Source: Petrosia ficiformis (Eukaryota > Porifera > Demospongiae > Haplosclerida > Petrosiidae). Taken from it: a DNA stretch of 64,000 nt. Numbering within the stretch: position 1 is the stretch's first letter; the number at the start of each line of letters is the position of its first letter. Made by a program: the position numbers and the translations under genes. Of the stretch, positions 37,301 to 48,578 are shown in pieces. The notes below the pieces were generated by a model that was given only the letters and a program-made list of their open reading frames with translations, ran no database searches and was not told where the DNA came from. The stretch lies in NCBI GenBank assembly GCA_947044365.1, contig OX345641.1:5667847-5731846 (forward strand), read 5' to 3'.

Positions 37301-40300
37301 GGCCGACCCGTCCATGGGCTAAGGTAGGATGTTTTTGATAGCTATTGATGCTCATTCAATATGGATGGAGGTGGATACTATGAGTTAAACTACTTCCTTG
37401 GCTACTATACAATCTCTTCGCAACATGTTTGCTTGTTTTGGGTTACCTGAGCAGGTCATCACTGACAATGGACGTAATTTTTTTTAGTGAAGAGTTTAAA
37501 GAGTTCCTTCAAAAGAATGGAATCAAACACACTACCTCTGCCCCATATCATCCTTCAACTAACGGATTTGCTGTTCAAATGTTCAAACAAGGACTAACAA
37601 AACTAAAGGAAGGTACAATTAATGAACATATATCTCGATTTCTGTTCAACTACAGAATTACCCTTCAATCAACAACAGGAACTTCTGCTGAACTTTTGTT
37701 GGGAAGAAGGCAACGATTTCCTCTGAATCTATTCTGGTGTCAACACGTGGACCATATTAGGAGGCGCCTGGATGTCGTACCTGAGATAGAATGAATCAAC
37801 AGGGATTTGCAAGTGGATCCTCCTTTACCAACTGAATCTAGTACTAGCACTGAGACACAAAATCCTACTGTAGTGTTGGCCGAACCTACACCTTTAACTT
37901 CTTGAGTTGATTGCTATTGAGTTATTGTAATGGTATATGCATATTATCTATATTATTGTTGGATAGACCAATTCCTAACAAGATCCAATATTTTCAAAGG
38001 AGCATTTGCAAATGGAAGTCACTGAAGACAAGTATGAATACAATCTCTTCACTATCAATTCTACCAAGTCACGTAAACCAATTTTAGCAACAGTTGAAAT
38101 TTATGGGAATTCATTAACCATGGAGATTGACACTGGAGCTTCATTCTCCATGACTTTGTACAATACATATGACAACAACAACCTCAAGTCTATACCCTTG
38201 AAGGATACTAAGATTAGTAGTTGAAAACATATTCAGGTTAGAAGCTCAACTGCTTGTGGGGATTGATGGCCCAAGTCTCATGGGTAGGGATTGGTTAGCC
38301 GGTAGCGATTGGTTAGCCGTTTTCAGTCTCAACAGGAAAGAAATTTACTCTATTGAGAACTGTTCGATACAAAGTGTTCTGCAACGATTTACAGAAATAC
38401 AAGGAAGGACTCGGTACCTTGAAAGGTTATGGCACAAGTATGAAACAGTGCTGTATGCCGAGAGTAGATGAGTTGGAGAGATGGAACTGGAAGTAATAGA
38501 GCCAGTCCACTTTGCAAATATGGATGCACTAATAGTTCCGTGCATGAAGAGCGACAACGACATTGTCGCCTCTGTACGAGTTGCTTAAGTCATCCACAAA
38601 ATGATTATGGTCTCGAAGACAATCCGAAGCTTCCAGGCAGCAAAGATGTTACCCCTCTGCACACGGCATTGGGGCTGTGCTGTCGCACAAATTTGCAGAT
38701 GGATCTGAAAATCCCATAGGATTTGCATCCCATACCTTTTATACTGCTGAGAAGAACTATCCTTAAAGAAAGAGGGACTCTCTTGTGTATTTGGAGTGAA
38801 GAGGTTTCACTCATTCCTGTATGGACACCATTTCACAATGTGTACAGTTCATAAGCCTCTCCTGGGTCTGATAGGTGAGCACTGTTCAGTGCCTGCTCAA
38901 GCTTCTGCAAGGATCCAAATGAACTTGGCCAGATATATGTGACAATGATGTTCTGAAACCATTCTATAATAGACGAATAGAGCTATCAACTCAAGCTGGG
39001 TGCATGTTATGGGGAAACAGAGTCATTGTTCTTCAACTGAAATTGTCCCTCACCTTCAACCGCTCCTGTTCAACCACGGAAGTGGCCGACCCGTCCATGG
39101 GCTAGAGTACACTTAAACTATGCCGGTCTTTTCCTAGGTAGGATGTTTTGATAGCTATTGATGCTCATTCAATATGGATGGAGGTGGATACTATGAGTTA
39201 AACTACTTCCTTGGCTACTATACAATCTCTTCGCAACATTTTTGCTCGTTTTGGGTTACCTGAGCAGGTCATCACTGACAATGGACGTAATTTTGTTAGT
39301 GAAGAGTTTAAAGAGTTCCTCCAAAAGAATGGAATCAAACACACTACCTCTGCCCCATATCATTCTTCGACTAACAGATTGGCTGAATGTTCTCGATTTC
39401 TGTTCAACTACAGAATTACCCATCAATCAACAAAAGGAACTTCTCCATATTAGGAAACGCCTGGATGTCGTACCTGACGTAGAACGAATCAACAGGGATT
39501 TGCAATTGGAGCTTTTTTTACCAACTGAATCTAGTACTAGCACTGAGACACAAAATCCTACTGTACTGGAGGCCGAACCTACACCTTTAACTTCTACCGA
39601 AGATCACTCAGCAACTGACCTAGTGGAAGCACCAATATCAACAAGTTTTCGCTACCCTTCTCGGGACAGGAAACCACTCTACCGTTACACGTATACCTCT
39701 TAGGAGAAAGAGATGTAGTAATGTTGACTGTGTTGATTATGTTCTATACTATTAACAATGAGTTGATTGTTATTGAGTTATTGTAATGGTGTATGCATAT
39801 TATCTATATTATTCTTTATAGTACCATTGTCAATGCAAGGGCACCATGCAGCCCTAGTTTCTGTATCTACATGTATATAAACTGCATTTGTATTCAAGAG
39901 ATTTAGTCCAGATTTCACTAAGGTAGTTAATCATTGTTGGGGTTACTACAGAAAGCATTTAATAATGATAATTATTTGTATTTTCCACTTTCTAATAATG
40001 AAATATGTCTTCAGCTTTAATTATTGCTAGTAATTTATAATGTTTATATCAGGATTTATATGAGCAAGTGATTACTAACATTAATAACAATTATAAATTG
40101 TATACAATATCAGTGAATACTAATTTAATTTTTGAGTTCACAACTTTATGAACTTTATGGGCAAGTTGATAAAATGGCGTCGCCTCACATGTCAAGTGTT
40201 GTAGAGCCTATTGAGGATAGTGAGGATATTGACAAGGTGAAATATGATAAATTTAAGAGAAAGGATTCTAGTTATGGAGAGAAAGGTAAAGATAAAGATC

Positions 40301-43300
40301 GTTGTTGTAAGGCGGGTTGAGATGCTCATGTGTTATGAATAGTCGTTCTTGTTCCTCGTGTGTACCGTCAAAACATGGAAAATGTAAGAATAAAGGTGAT
40401 AGATGTATGATAAAATCTGGTTTAAATTCTGTGGTTACTGTGGCTGATCATTTATCTCATGGTGATGGTAGTTTACAGGATAGTTTGCCAAGTGGAAATG
40501 GTGAGGGAAATGATGGGGTTGGTGATAGTATGGGTGAAGACAGTCAGATGGTAAGGGCGTTTGTGGCAAATGTTCTTAATTCAGATGGTGGAGAACGTAG
40601 AGATAAATGGTCATGTCGTTGGAAAAAGGTGGTCATGACTCGTATAAAGCTTTATGATTTGCCTGGAGGATATATAGGAAAAGAGTTTGTTGGTTTGTTA
40701 GCGGATGAAATAAGGATGTTGTGTAATGGCATTGTGAAGTCTGAAAGATTGATAGTGTTTTGTGGATTGCTTCTTCAGAGAGATAATATGGTAAAAATAG
40801 GGTCAGACATTCGTTGTCTGTTGAAGAGGAGGAGGGATACATGGAGGAAAGGTTGTTTTGATGAGTTGCTATATGAATGTATTCGTTGTACTTGACAGTC
40901 TCCGAGAGGTAGAGGAAAGCCTATTGATGATGATCATGTATTAAAAGTCTTTATATACACGCCGTATGTTAAAGGGTCAGGTTAGAGCTGCTACTAGATG
41001 GATTACAGATTGTGTTCCCGGTTCGGTACTTTCACCGTCGGATATTGATAATGGCTCTGGTAAGAATGTGTTTGAAGTTCTGAAGGATAAACATCCTGAG
41101 CCTGGGGTGAATGATGACAAGGCTTATATTGAATGCAATGAATTACCTTTTTTAATTGATGTGGAAGTTACTAGTGGTCATATAGAAAAGTGGCAAGAGG
41201 TTTAAAAGGAGGAGCTGGTCCGGGTGGTACAACAGGTGGCATGTGGCAGGATAAAGGAAGTCTGTCGGGGGAAAACAATTCCTAACAAGATCCAATATTT
41301 TCAAAGGAGCATTTGCAAATGGAAGTCACTGAAGACAAGGATGATTACAATCTCTTCATAAAATAACGATAAATCGTTCTCCAAAATTGGATCAGTAACC
41401 CATCCCAAAAATTGAGGATCTATTTGCTAAACTCTAGGGTGGAAAAACGTTTACGAAACTTGACCCAAGCCAAGCTTATCAGCAGGTTCGATTGGATGCA
41501 GCATCAAAAACGTTAGTGGTGATTAACATTCGAGGATTTTTCCCATATTATAATTGTCTGTCCTTTGGTTGTATATCATCAGCAGCAGGAATTTTTCAGA
41601 GAATGATGGAAAATCTGCTACGAGGGATTGACAAGGTGGTGGTATACCTAGATGATATTTTGATTATGGTGACCTCAGATGCAGGACTGAGATTGAAAAG
41701 AAACAAATGTAAGTTCATCGTTCTCTCTGTGTCATACTTGGGATTGCTGAGTTACTACAGCAAGTTTATGCAGAACCTCTCAACGACATTGTCGCCTCTG
41801 TACGAGTTGCTTAAGTCATCCACAAAATGGTTGTGGTCTCGAAGACATTCGGAAGCTTCCAGGCAGCAAAGAATTTACTCACATCATCAAACTTGTTGGT
41901 ACATTTTGATCCTGCTAAAGAATTGATCTTGTCTTGTGATGCCTCTGCATACGGCATTGATGCTGTTCTGTCCCACAAATTTACAGATGGATCTGAAAAG
42001 CCCATAGGATTTGCATCCCATACCCTTTATACTGCTGAGAAGAACTATCCCCAAATAGAGAAATAGGGACTCTTTTGTGTATGTGGAGTGAAGAGGTTTC
42101 ACTCATTCCTGTATGGACACCATTTCACAATGTGTACAGATCATAAGCCTCTCCTGGGTCTGATAGGTGAGCACTGTTCAGTGCCTGCTCTGCAAGGATC
42201 CAAATGAACTTGTCCAGATACATGTGACAATGATGTTCTGAAACCAGACGAATGGACACAAGCTGGGTGCCTGTTATGGGGAAACAAGTCATTGTTCCTC
42301 CACCTGGTCGTCAACTGGTCCTGGAGAAGTCATCCCTTTAACTGATCCAGGAGAAATCGTCCCTCACCTTCACCACTCCTGTTCAACCATGGAAGTGGCT
42401 GACTCGTCCATGGGCTAGAGTACACTATTGATGCTCATTCTAAATGGATGGAGATGGATACTATGAGTTAAACTACTTCCTTGGCTACTATACAATCTCT
42501 TCGCAACATGTTTGCTTGTTATGGGTTACCTGAGCAGGTCATCACTGACAATGGACGTAATTTTGTTAATGAAGAGTCTAAAGAGTTCCTCCAAAAGAAT
42601 GGAATCAAACACACTACCTCTGCCCCATATCATCATTCAACTAATAGGAAGTTTTCTATATACTCAGTTTGAAACAAAGCAAACAAAACCATGCCTAACA
42701 TCTCATGGCAGGACTGTTCCGAATTACAAACTAGGTGATGCCGTATATTCCAGAAACTTTGGTGATTTGGATACAGTTCCAGATGGATACCTGGATTGCT
42801 AGTAGAGAATACGGGACCGCTCTCACTCTTTCAAGATTGAATGTGAAGGAGGAAGAATCTGGTGTTAACACGTGGACCATATTAGGAGACGCCTGGATGT
42901 CGTATCTGACGAAGAACAAACTTAGTAATGGTGTATGCATATTATTTATATTATTGTTTATAATCCCATTGTCTATGTAAGGGCAGCAGCCCTTGTTTCT
43001 GTATCTACATGTATATAAGCTGCATTTTTATTCAAGAGATTTAGTCCAGATTTCACTAAACCAGTTAATCATTGTTGGAGTTACTACAGAAAGCATTTAG
43101 TAATGATAATTATTTGTATTTTCCACTTTCTAATAATGAAATATGTCTTCAGCTTTAATTATTGCCTTATAATGTTTATATCAGGATTTATATGAGCAAG
43201 TGATTACTAACATTAATAACAATTATAAATGGTCTACAATATCAGTGAATACTAATTTAATTGTTGAGTTCACAACTTTATGAACTTTATGGGCAAAGCT

Positions 43301-46300
43301 TCATAAACTATAAAGCTGAAATGTTTAGTTATTCCTTATATCATACTCCAATCCCTGACTGTTTTCTAGTTATAATCACCTGTCATGTTCACTTGAATGA
43401 TATAACATTTATATACTAGACATGTAATAATACTAACATGTATAGTATTTTATGATTGAGTATTCTAAATGTTAATATGACATTGAACCAATTGAATTGA
43501 ATTTCATAAATTATGAAACTTTCTAAAGATGATAATTATTAACTTGTATTCACTAGTAATAAGGAAACCCTTGTACTGTACTGTATATTATGTACTTGTA
43601 ATTGTTTTCTTCATGTAAACACATTAATGAATACATGTACATGTGTAGTAACACTATATAGTCATAAAAGAGTCAATATTTCATATAAGAAATAGCTATA
43701 TTACACATTCAAAATAGTATAATACTTATATAAACCACAGAATACCATAATTTCATGCTTGAGTAAGAACAAAAACATCCTGATATAATCCTAACAATGT
43801 CAGTACTCCTAACATAATTCTTATATCAATGAGACTATATAAATGTAACATTATTTTAGGACTTCTTATATGAAGAAACAACCCATAAAAGTGACTACTG
43901 TAGTGATAATTATTATCATAATTAAAAATGAAATAACTGCATATTAAATATTCTATACTATAGGATGGTAAATATCCTCTTGACTATGCAAGGACACAAG
44001 AAATGAGAAAAGTATTTATTGAAGAAGGTCAGTTCAGTTTAGTCATTCAGTCATATTCAATAGACACATGTAGATGAATGAACACAGGTATTGATACAAT
44101 AGTTAGTACACTCCTTAAACAATAATTTATTGCTTGTACACATAATTATATTACATTATGAAATAATTCATAACATAACATAACATAATTCTCTATAGGT
44201 GCATCAAATTATGTATAGTATATATATGAAATTATTATGTATAAATCAGTGGCAGATCCAGGAGGGCCTTGGGAGCATTATACCTTCTTCTATACTCATG
44301 AGATTCAAACCTAATAAATAGGGTAATATTTGATACTTCAGTGCCAAATATTTTAAAAGCAGTAACCATGAATCTCTTTATACATTGTGTTGTGTATAAT
44401 TACATGTACATAAATTGCCTAATTAAACACATACATGTTTAGCCACACCTTCATGAATATTAAATTTTAATAACATTAAAATTTGTCTACTGCACATTCA
44501 TTATATTACACCTTTTCAGTCACTATGGACCCATTATATAAATACAAATGGCATACCTTTGACTAATTAAATTTATCAACCTGCTTCATCTACTTCTGTT
44601 TGTGTATAATATTATTTATATACATATGTAATATAGGTCTGATTGAGGTATTTTGTTCAGGATAATATAGCAATATAGGGTATCCCTATTCAATGTAGTA
44701 CTAATCTCATGGGATATTTGTATTCATGGATGCATCTAGAGAGTTTTGAGATCTATAATTCTACAGAATGATGATAAATGTGACTGAAGTTTATAAATTG
44801 AGAGTAAATGAATCACTTGATTTTCTATACTCCATTTCAGAGAACAAAGCAATCTTCTCCCATGCAATGCAAGAAGGATGGGTTGACATCAATATCCTCA
44901 GGATAGCAATCATGGGTCCTCCTGCGACAGGAAAAACCTCTTTCCTACATCTACTATTCGACTGGCCCGCTCCTACACATCATCACAGTACATCAATTGG
45001 TAATCGTCCAATACGTGCCATTCAAAGAGTAGCTACTCACGATGAAGGGAATGTATGGAGTACAGTTGGCATTCCAGAATTAAATCAAATGATGGCAGAA
45101 GCTGCTCGATTACTTCATTCCTCAGATGGCAGAAAGATCGCACTAAGCTCCCATCAACAACAGACCGATATTGCCAAGCTCACATCTGAAGTTGTGGATA
45201 ATCCATCATGTATTGAGAGAGAAGGAAAAGTATATGAAAATCAAGTGACCCCTCCAAATACAACACAAACAATACAAAAACGATCATCTCTTCCTACTCA
45301 TACAGATATAGATGATGAGGATGTTGTTCATTCCAAATTAATTCCAGATCCTTCACACTTCCCCAAAGAAGTTCTTCAATCATTAGCACAAGATAAAACA
45401 TCAGGTGCTCTCTATGAATCTACCTGGATCAATGTTTTAGATAGTGGTGGACAACCACAATTTGCTGACGTATCACGAGTCTTCATTCATGGCAATGTAA
45501 TCAATATCATTGTCTTGAAATTAACACAACGTCTCGATGACAAGCCTACGTTTGCCTACTCCATTAATGGAAAAGTGTTGACTCAACCTGCTGTACTACA
45601 GATGACATATATACAACTCATACAATCATTTGTACGTTCCATCGTTTCCTCAAAGTACACAGTGAGGAAAGGATTAGAATGGGTAAAGCCTTTGTTTGTT
45701 ATTATCGGTACCTACTATGATCATACACATGGTATCAAGGGCTTCTTTAAATCTATTGAGCCACTTGCAGAGAAAAATCGACAGTTGGCTCTAGCTTTGC
45801 GTGAGTACAAAGAGCATCTTGTATTCTATAATGAGCACAATGAGGAACTTATCTTCCCTGTCAATAACATGTGCAAGTCGAGCCGTAAAAATATATCGTC
45901 GGAGATCCGTAATCGTATTACTTGTAGCAGCAAGCCTATGCCTATCAAAATTCCTATACGATGGTACATGTTTGAGGTTAAGGTGAAAGAAGAGTCACTA
46001 AAAGTAGCACATGGTATGGTGACATTAGATACCTGTGAACAGATTGGTATCAAACTAGGAATGGGGAAGAAAGAGGTTTCCCAGTGTATTGAATATTTGA
46101 ACTCACTTAGCTTGTTCCTCTATTTCTCTGTTCTCCCTCATGTGGTGTTTACTAACCCACAGTATCTTCTTGACACAGTTACTTCACTTATCAGAATGTC
46201 CTTCATTGATTACCCGGAAGAATTACTCGCTAAAGGTTTAATCCTTCCACCCGACATGCAAAGAAAGCTTCGTCGTGAAGGAATCTTTTCAGAGGAGTTG

Positions 46301-48563
46301 CTTCATTATCTGTCTTTAGAGTTTATACCCAATCTCTTCACAAAGGATCACCTCATGGAACTCCTCCAGTATTTATTCATAATTACTCCTGTCAGAGAGA
46401 CTGCTCCATTTCTTTATTTCATTCCATCCGCTCTACCCACTCATTATCTCTCTGAAGAAGAGAAGAAAGAATTCTCACAATCCTGTGAGCCTCTGCTACT
46501 ATGCTTCAAACACAAAGTAATACCACAGGTATGTTCTATTTGTGAACACAATTGCAATTAATCATAACATTTCTATAGGAGACAATTTTAACTAATTGTG
46601 AGCACAACAATTACTTTTTCATTTATGTCTTATAGGGTATTTTTGCTGCTTTAATTGTTGCTCTAATGAAAAGGAGTACTTCTCCAAGATTTACTTTGCA
46701 TGAATCCATACAACAGTTACGATACTCTGTTCACTTGGATTCTGATGACCTGGATGGATCAGTAGGGTTGATGGATTGTCATAACTGGCTAGAGGTATAT
46801 TACACAGGGTTTCCTGGATCCCGTTGCAAAATAATTCTTCAAGCAATACGTGAAGTTCTACCTTCCTGTGCCAGTGTATTACACTATGATGAGTCAGTAG
46901 CACGTGTAGTTCCAACCCTTCGATGTCAGAATGAGCATATTCAGTCTACACCTCCACATCCAGCAAAAGTGTTTTATGTTGATGGAAAACTGGTTGCCAA
47001 ATGCACTGAAGAGGTGATACTTCCTCCTGTTCAACTAACAGACAAGAGATACATATCATGGTTTGTGGAAAACGATATGAATCATAGTAAGTTATTATAT
47101 AATTATATTCATGCCAGATATTTTCCTATGGTGTATATATGGTTCATGAATTATTTTTGACACCGAGTGATGGAGTAGTGTACTGTTAATTAATAAGAAA
47201 AGGTGCATTTATAAATTAATGAACTATGGTTAGTATTTAGATTGGATTTGTGCACATGCCATTGTAGAGTAAATTATACTGGACTTATAATAGAGACTTT
47301 TATATAATAAATTAGGATCAAAATAATCTTTTTTATTAAATTTGAGTAAAATATTGAATATAATATGTAATTTCTATAGTGAACATTGATTCATACATAC
47401 TATCACATTTATATCATAGGTTCATTACAAAACAGCATTCCAGTTTCTGATAGAAACCTTACTACACCATCTTGTGATAGTGCTACAGGTACAACACTAT
47501 AACTAGTTATACTTTATCTTTCACTTCATATTTGTATAATAGGTTCAACAACTCCTCTGACTATATTTACAAGACATGTAAATGAAATGTTGGGTGTGAT
47601 ATCAGATCCAGACACAGAGAGACTACCTAATGATCTATTATCAGCTAATCTCATACCATATTCTGTCAAAGATGATCTTATTTCTACTAAACATCTCTCT
47701 CGATATCAAAAGGCCAGCAAATTACTAAATGAGATTGAGAGATCACTCAGAGACTTGAATACTCCCGAAATATTGGAGAACCTCTGTCTTGTATTGAAGA
47801 AACAAAAAAACCAAGCTCTGAAAAGAATGGCTGGAGAAATGTTAAAGGAACTAGGTGAGTTGATAATTGTACTTTCTATATTCTAACATGTCTACTGACA
47901 CTGTAATTAGATGATTTATAGAGTAACACACATAATTTATATCACATTATACAGGTTCAATACAAGATGGATTTGCATTTGTTTCCTCTAGAAATCTCAC
48001 TACAGGTATTGAACTATAATTTAATTTTATTATTAGTAATACCATTATCTTTGTGGTTGCATGTCTATAGAGTTAAAATCTCCATCGAATATATTTGTGA
48101 GACACATGTGTGAAATGTTAGATGTGATATCAGATCCTGACACAGAGAGACTACCTAACGATCTGTCTTCAGCTAATCTAATACCATATTCTGTCAAAGA
48201 TGATCTTGTCTCTACAAAAGGTCTCTCTCGTTATCAAAAAGTCAGTACTCTACTTAATGAGATAGACAGATCACTCAGACTCACTAAAAACCCACAAATA
48301 TTAGAGAACTTCAGTAAAGTTTTAATGAAACAAGAGAATCCGCATCTGTCAAGAATTGCTCAGGACATGCTAAAAGAATTGGGTATGTGATTTTAATGAT
48401 ATACCCTGTAATTAGCATACATGTAATTTGTAATCTGGATGAGCTTTTTAAAACTCATTTTTGGTTATTTTGCTACATAATTCTAAACTTAATAATTATC
48501 TGATTATTTATAAATATAATTTATAATTGTATTTCCTTTTCTCATATAGATGATAGAGACTGA
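28281..48563 (+). CDS. Gene B: ankyrin-Roc-COR-CARD-like protein
   Basis: Paralogue of gene A with exons 28281-28355 (tentative), 28873-28971, 31686-31784, 32276-32374, 34656-34754, 43964-44027, 44767-46528, 46636-47086, 47420-47488, 47543-47854, 47955-48005, 48071-48382 and 48550-48563 (TGA at 48561). It encodes about 1160 residues: four ankyrin repeats plus a cap, Roc, COR and two CARD-like folds. The start codon was not found. All frames are open and every splice site is kept, so the gene looks functional despite nearly 9 kb of transposon debris in one intron. A GTP-controlled signalling scaffold is inferred, not shown. Confidence 0.85.
28873..28971 (+). CDS. Gene B exon: N-terminal ankyrin repeat
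   Basis: 99-nt phase 0-0 exon. NKQLYDAVRRGNIHKIKDAI then TAGADINDTTSYG matches an N-terminal capping ankyrin repeat. It flows into WGYTPLQ of the next exon. Donor GTGAGT. Confidence 0.85.
28972..31685 (+). other. Intron of gene B
   Basis: 2.7 kb intron with the hAT-type MITE at 29133-29414. The last 300 bases carry the ankyrin-module intron sequence (ACCATCAGTTGAAACTAATG near 31400). No other exon supported. Confidence 0.6.
29133..29414. mobile_element. hAT-type MITE, TAGTTA-rich
   Basis: Ends TAGTGTTGTTTTAGTT and AACTAAAACAACACTA are near-perfect inverses, flanked by an exact 8-bp duplication GTGTGATC (29125-29132 and 29415-29422). The interior is repeated TTTAGTTATAGTTA. No coding capacity. 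Confidence 0.9.
31686..31784 (+). CDS. Gene B exon: ankyrin repeat 2
   Basis: 99 nt, phase 0-0, WGYTPLQRTAANNKVEVV and VLVEAGASIDITDK. Differs from gene A exon 70 at only a few bases, most of them replacing residues. Confidence 0.9.
32276..32374 (+). CDS. Gene B exon: ankyrin repeat 3
   Basis: 99 nt, phase 0-0, YGWSPLYIAAYHNSVQVAS and VLIEAGAHIDLPNK. Several changes from gene A exon 1579 alter surface residues of the repeat (QSPV to WSPL, RHNN to YHNS, DP to HI). Confidence 0.9.
33126..33764. repeat. Nested inverted-repeat segment within the Tc1-like element
   Basis: Arms of about 55-60 bases (33126-33178 and 33701-33764) share GTGGGCGGATGC and CTCCAATCAGTTTC in opposite orientation. They surround unique DNA that is not transposase. 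Possibly a foldback element inserted into the Tc1 element. Confidence 0.6.
33824..33904 (-). pseudogene. Tc1/mariner transposase helix-turn-helix fragment
   Basis: Reads GVAKFLKKYEKTGSI and RHQPGSGRPSKT, the classic end of the N-terminal DNA-binding domain and GRP linker of Tc1-type transposases. TGA lies two codons upstream in this frame and no DDE core follows. Dead fragment. Confidence 0.8.
34656..34754 (+). CDS. Gene B exon: ankyrin repeat 4
   Basis: 99 nt, phase 0-0, LGWSPLHRAVDMDNVQLVR and LLIQAGAKTKLPNK. Acceptor CACATCAG, donor GTAAAT. Confidence 0.9.
35197..35437 (+). mobile_element. Gypsy LTR, 5' copy in B
   Basis: 241 bases, TGTAGTAA..TTACTACA, matching 39714-39950. Left flank GGAAG versus GAAAG right of 39950 gives an imperfect 5-bp target duplication, so these two may be the original LTR pair. 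Confidence 0.85.
35450..36140 (+). pseudogene. Gypsy gag, frameshifted
   Basis: ATG 12 bases after the LTR. It reads FFGHVGQFDDNKEEWIQYVE, hits a stop near 35593, and continues in other frames (TPSEIVQRFRFNSSF, then LLCGINDPNTQRQLL). It ends with a zinc knuckle CYNCGKFGHIKEIC at 36082-36123 (C-X2-C-X4-H-X4-C). Capsid-like protein, no longer translatable in one frame. Confidence 0.85.
36171..36830 (+). pseudogene. Gypsy protease and collapsed RT
   Basis: Aspartic protease active site DTGA at 36294-36305 inside VEIDTGASFSVI, then LMGRDWL. The RT is deleted except for a palm piece (RYNRLPFGGVSSP) and the RT thumb (SYLGLLSYYSKFLQNLS). No YLDD motif here. Confidence 0.8.
36837..37175 (+). pseudogene. 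Gypsy RNase H domain
   Basis: Open for 112 codons: CDASAYTIGAVLSH, PIGFASHTLSTAEKNYPQIE, FTMCTDHKPL. Typical RNase H of Ty3/Gypsy pol. The same domain recurs in poorer state at 38640-38940 and 41890-42180. Confidence 0.85.
37330..37795 (+). pseudogene. Gypsy integrase fragment
   Basis: Readable AIDAHSIWMEVD (first Asp), LPEQVITDNGRNF (second Asp) and TTSAPYHPSTNGFAVQ. The Glu expected after NG.A is missing here. One extra T in the poly-T at 37479 shifts the frame. A stop follows the VDTMS reading. Confidence 0.8.
37905..39713 (+). mobile_element. Second Gypsy copy, internal fragment
   Basis: Starts with 65 bases of LTR, then CCHC-end, protease (DTGA again near 38126), RT scraps, RNase H scraps and integrase (39120-39440). 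The C-terminus reads ISTSFRYPSRDRKP and ends at a stop near 39702. The purine run AGGAGAAAGAGA just before the LTR is a polypurine tract. Confidence 0.8.
39714..39950 (+). mobile_element. Gypsy LTR, 3' copy
   Basis: 237 bases, TGTAGTAA..TTACTACA, preceded by a polypurine tract. Close match to 35197-35437. Confidence 0.85.
39951..40165. repeat. Post-LTR flank, first copy of direct repeat
   Basis: Nearly identical to 43089-43302. The pair brackets 3.1 kb of mobile DNA, so ordinary intron sequence was duplicated together with the LTR by recombination. Confidence 0.8.
40166..41250 (+). pseudogene. Unclassified retroelement-like ORF, 5' part
   Basis: Less AT-rich than its surroundings and coding-like over about 1 kb but in four pieces: a Lys/Asp-rich start (KVKYDKFKRKDSS), a Cys-rich patch (RCSCVMNSRSCSSC, KHGKCKNKGDRC), RIKLYDLPGGYIGKEFVGLL, then VRAATRWITD and PSDIDNGSGKNVFEVL, and finally a GGAGPGGT reading near 41213. 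I recall similar strings upstream of an RT in invertebrate mobile-element ORFs, but this was not checked and no RT core is present. It joins Gypsy pol abruptly near 41255. Confidence 0.5.
41262..42923 (+). pseudogene. Third Gypsy copy, pol fragment with intact YLDD
   Basis: Best-kept RT: KLDPSQAYQQVRLD-type reading, FGCISSAAGIFQRMMENLL, and the catalytic YLDD at 41645-41656 followed by ILIM. It continues to thumb, RNase H (41890-42180) and integrase (42430-42650), then collapses. It contains stops and frameshifts. Confidence 0.85.
42924..43088 (+). mobile_element. Truncated Gypsy LTR
   Basis: Keeps the last 165 bases of the LTR, ending TTACTACA, with its 5' part lost. Confidence 0.8.
43089..43302. 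repeat. Post-LTR flank, second copy of direct repeat
   Basis: Matches 39951-40165 and continues into the shared intron sequence (copy A 4535 onward). This copy is therefore the original location. Confidence 0.8.
43303..43963 (+). other. Intron remainder, copy B
   Basis: Counterpart of 4560-5242. AT-rich, no exon. Confidence 0.6.
43964..44027 (+). CDS. Gene B exon: terminal ankyrin half repeat
   Basis: 64 nt, phase 0 to 1, DGKYPLDYARTQEMRKVFIEE. One codon longer than in gene A. Donor GTCAGT. It has the same phase conflict with the next exon. Confidence 0.75.
44767..46528 (+). CDS. Gene B exon: Roc-like GTPase and start of COR
   Basis: 587 residues from the ATG at 44768. GPPATGKTS, DSGGQPQF and TYYD are unchanged from gene A. 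Two codons shorter near residue 26. Differences cluster at residues 1-40, 108-165 and, most strongly, 340-400 (KSSRKNISSEIRN versus WWSRKKISLDIRH). The last 190 residues are almost identical between genes. Confidence 0.85.
46636..47086 (+). CDS. Gene B exon: COR continuation
   Basis: 451 nt, phase 0 to 1, the same length as in gene A. One small cluster of changes near 46903-46950 (ARVVPTLRCQNEHIQS). Confidence 0.8.
47420..47488 (+). CDS. Gene B exon: linker 1
   Basis: 69 nt, phase 1-1, identical in reading to gene A 8710-8778. Confidence 0.75.
47543..47854 (+). CDS. Gene B exon: CARD-like death fold 1
   Basis: 312 nt, phase 1-1. The protein reading is identical to gene A; only silent changes are seen (GTC to GTG, CCT to CCA). 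This suggests purifying selection or recent homogenisation. Confidence 0.75.
47955..48005 (+). CDS. Gene B exon: linker 2
   Basis: 51 nt, phase 1-1, identical reading to gene A 9245-9295. Confidence 0.7.
48071..48382 (+). CDS. Gene B exon: CARD-like death fold 2
   Basis: 312 nt, phase 1-1, three residue changes from gene A (P to S, M to V, A to V). Confidence 0.8.
48550..48563 (+). CDS. Gene B last coding exon
   Basis: DDRD then TGA at 48561-48563. AATAAA follows at 48579-48584. Confidence 0.75.
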
Positions 48564-48578
48564 ATATGAGAAAGATTT

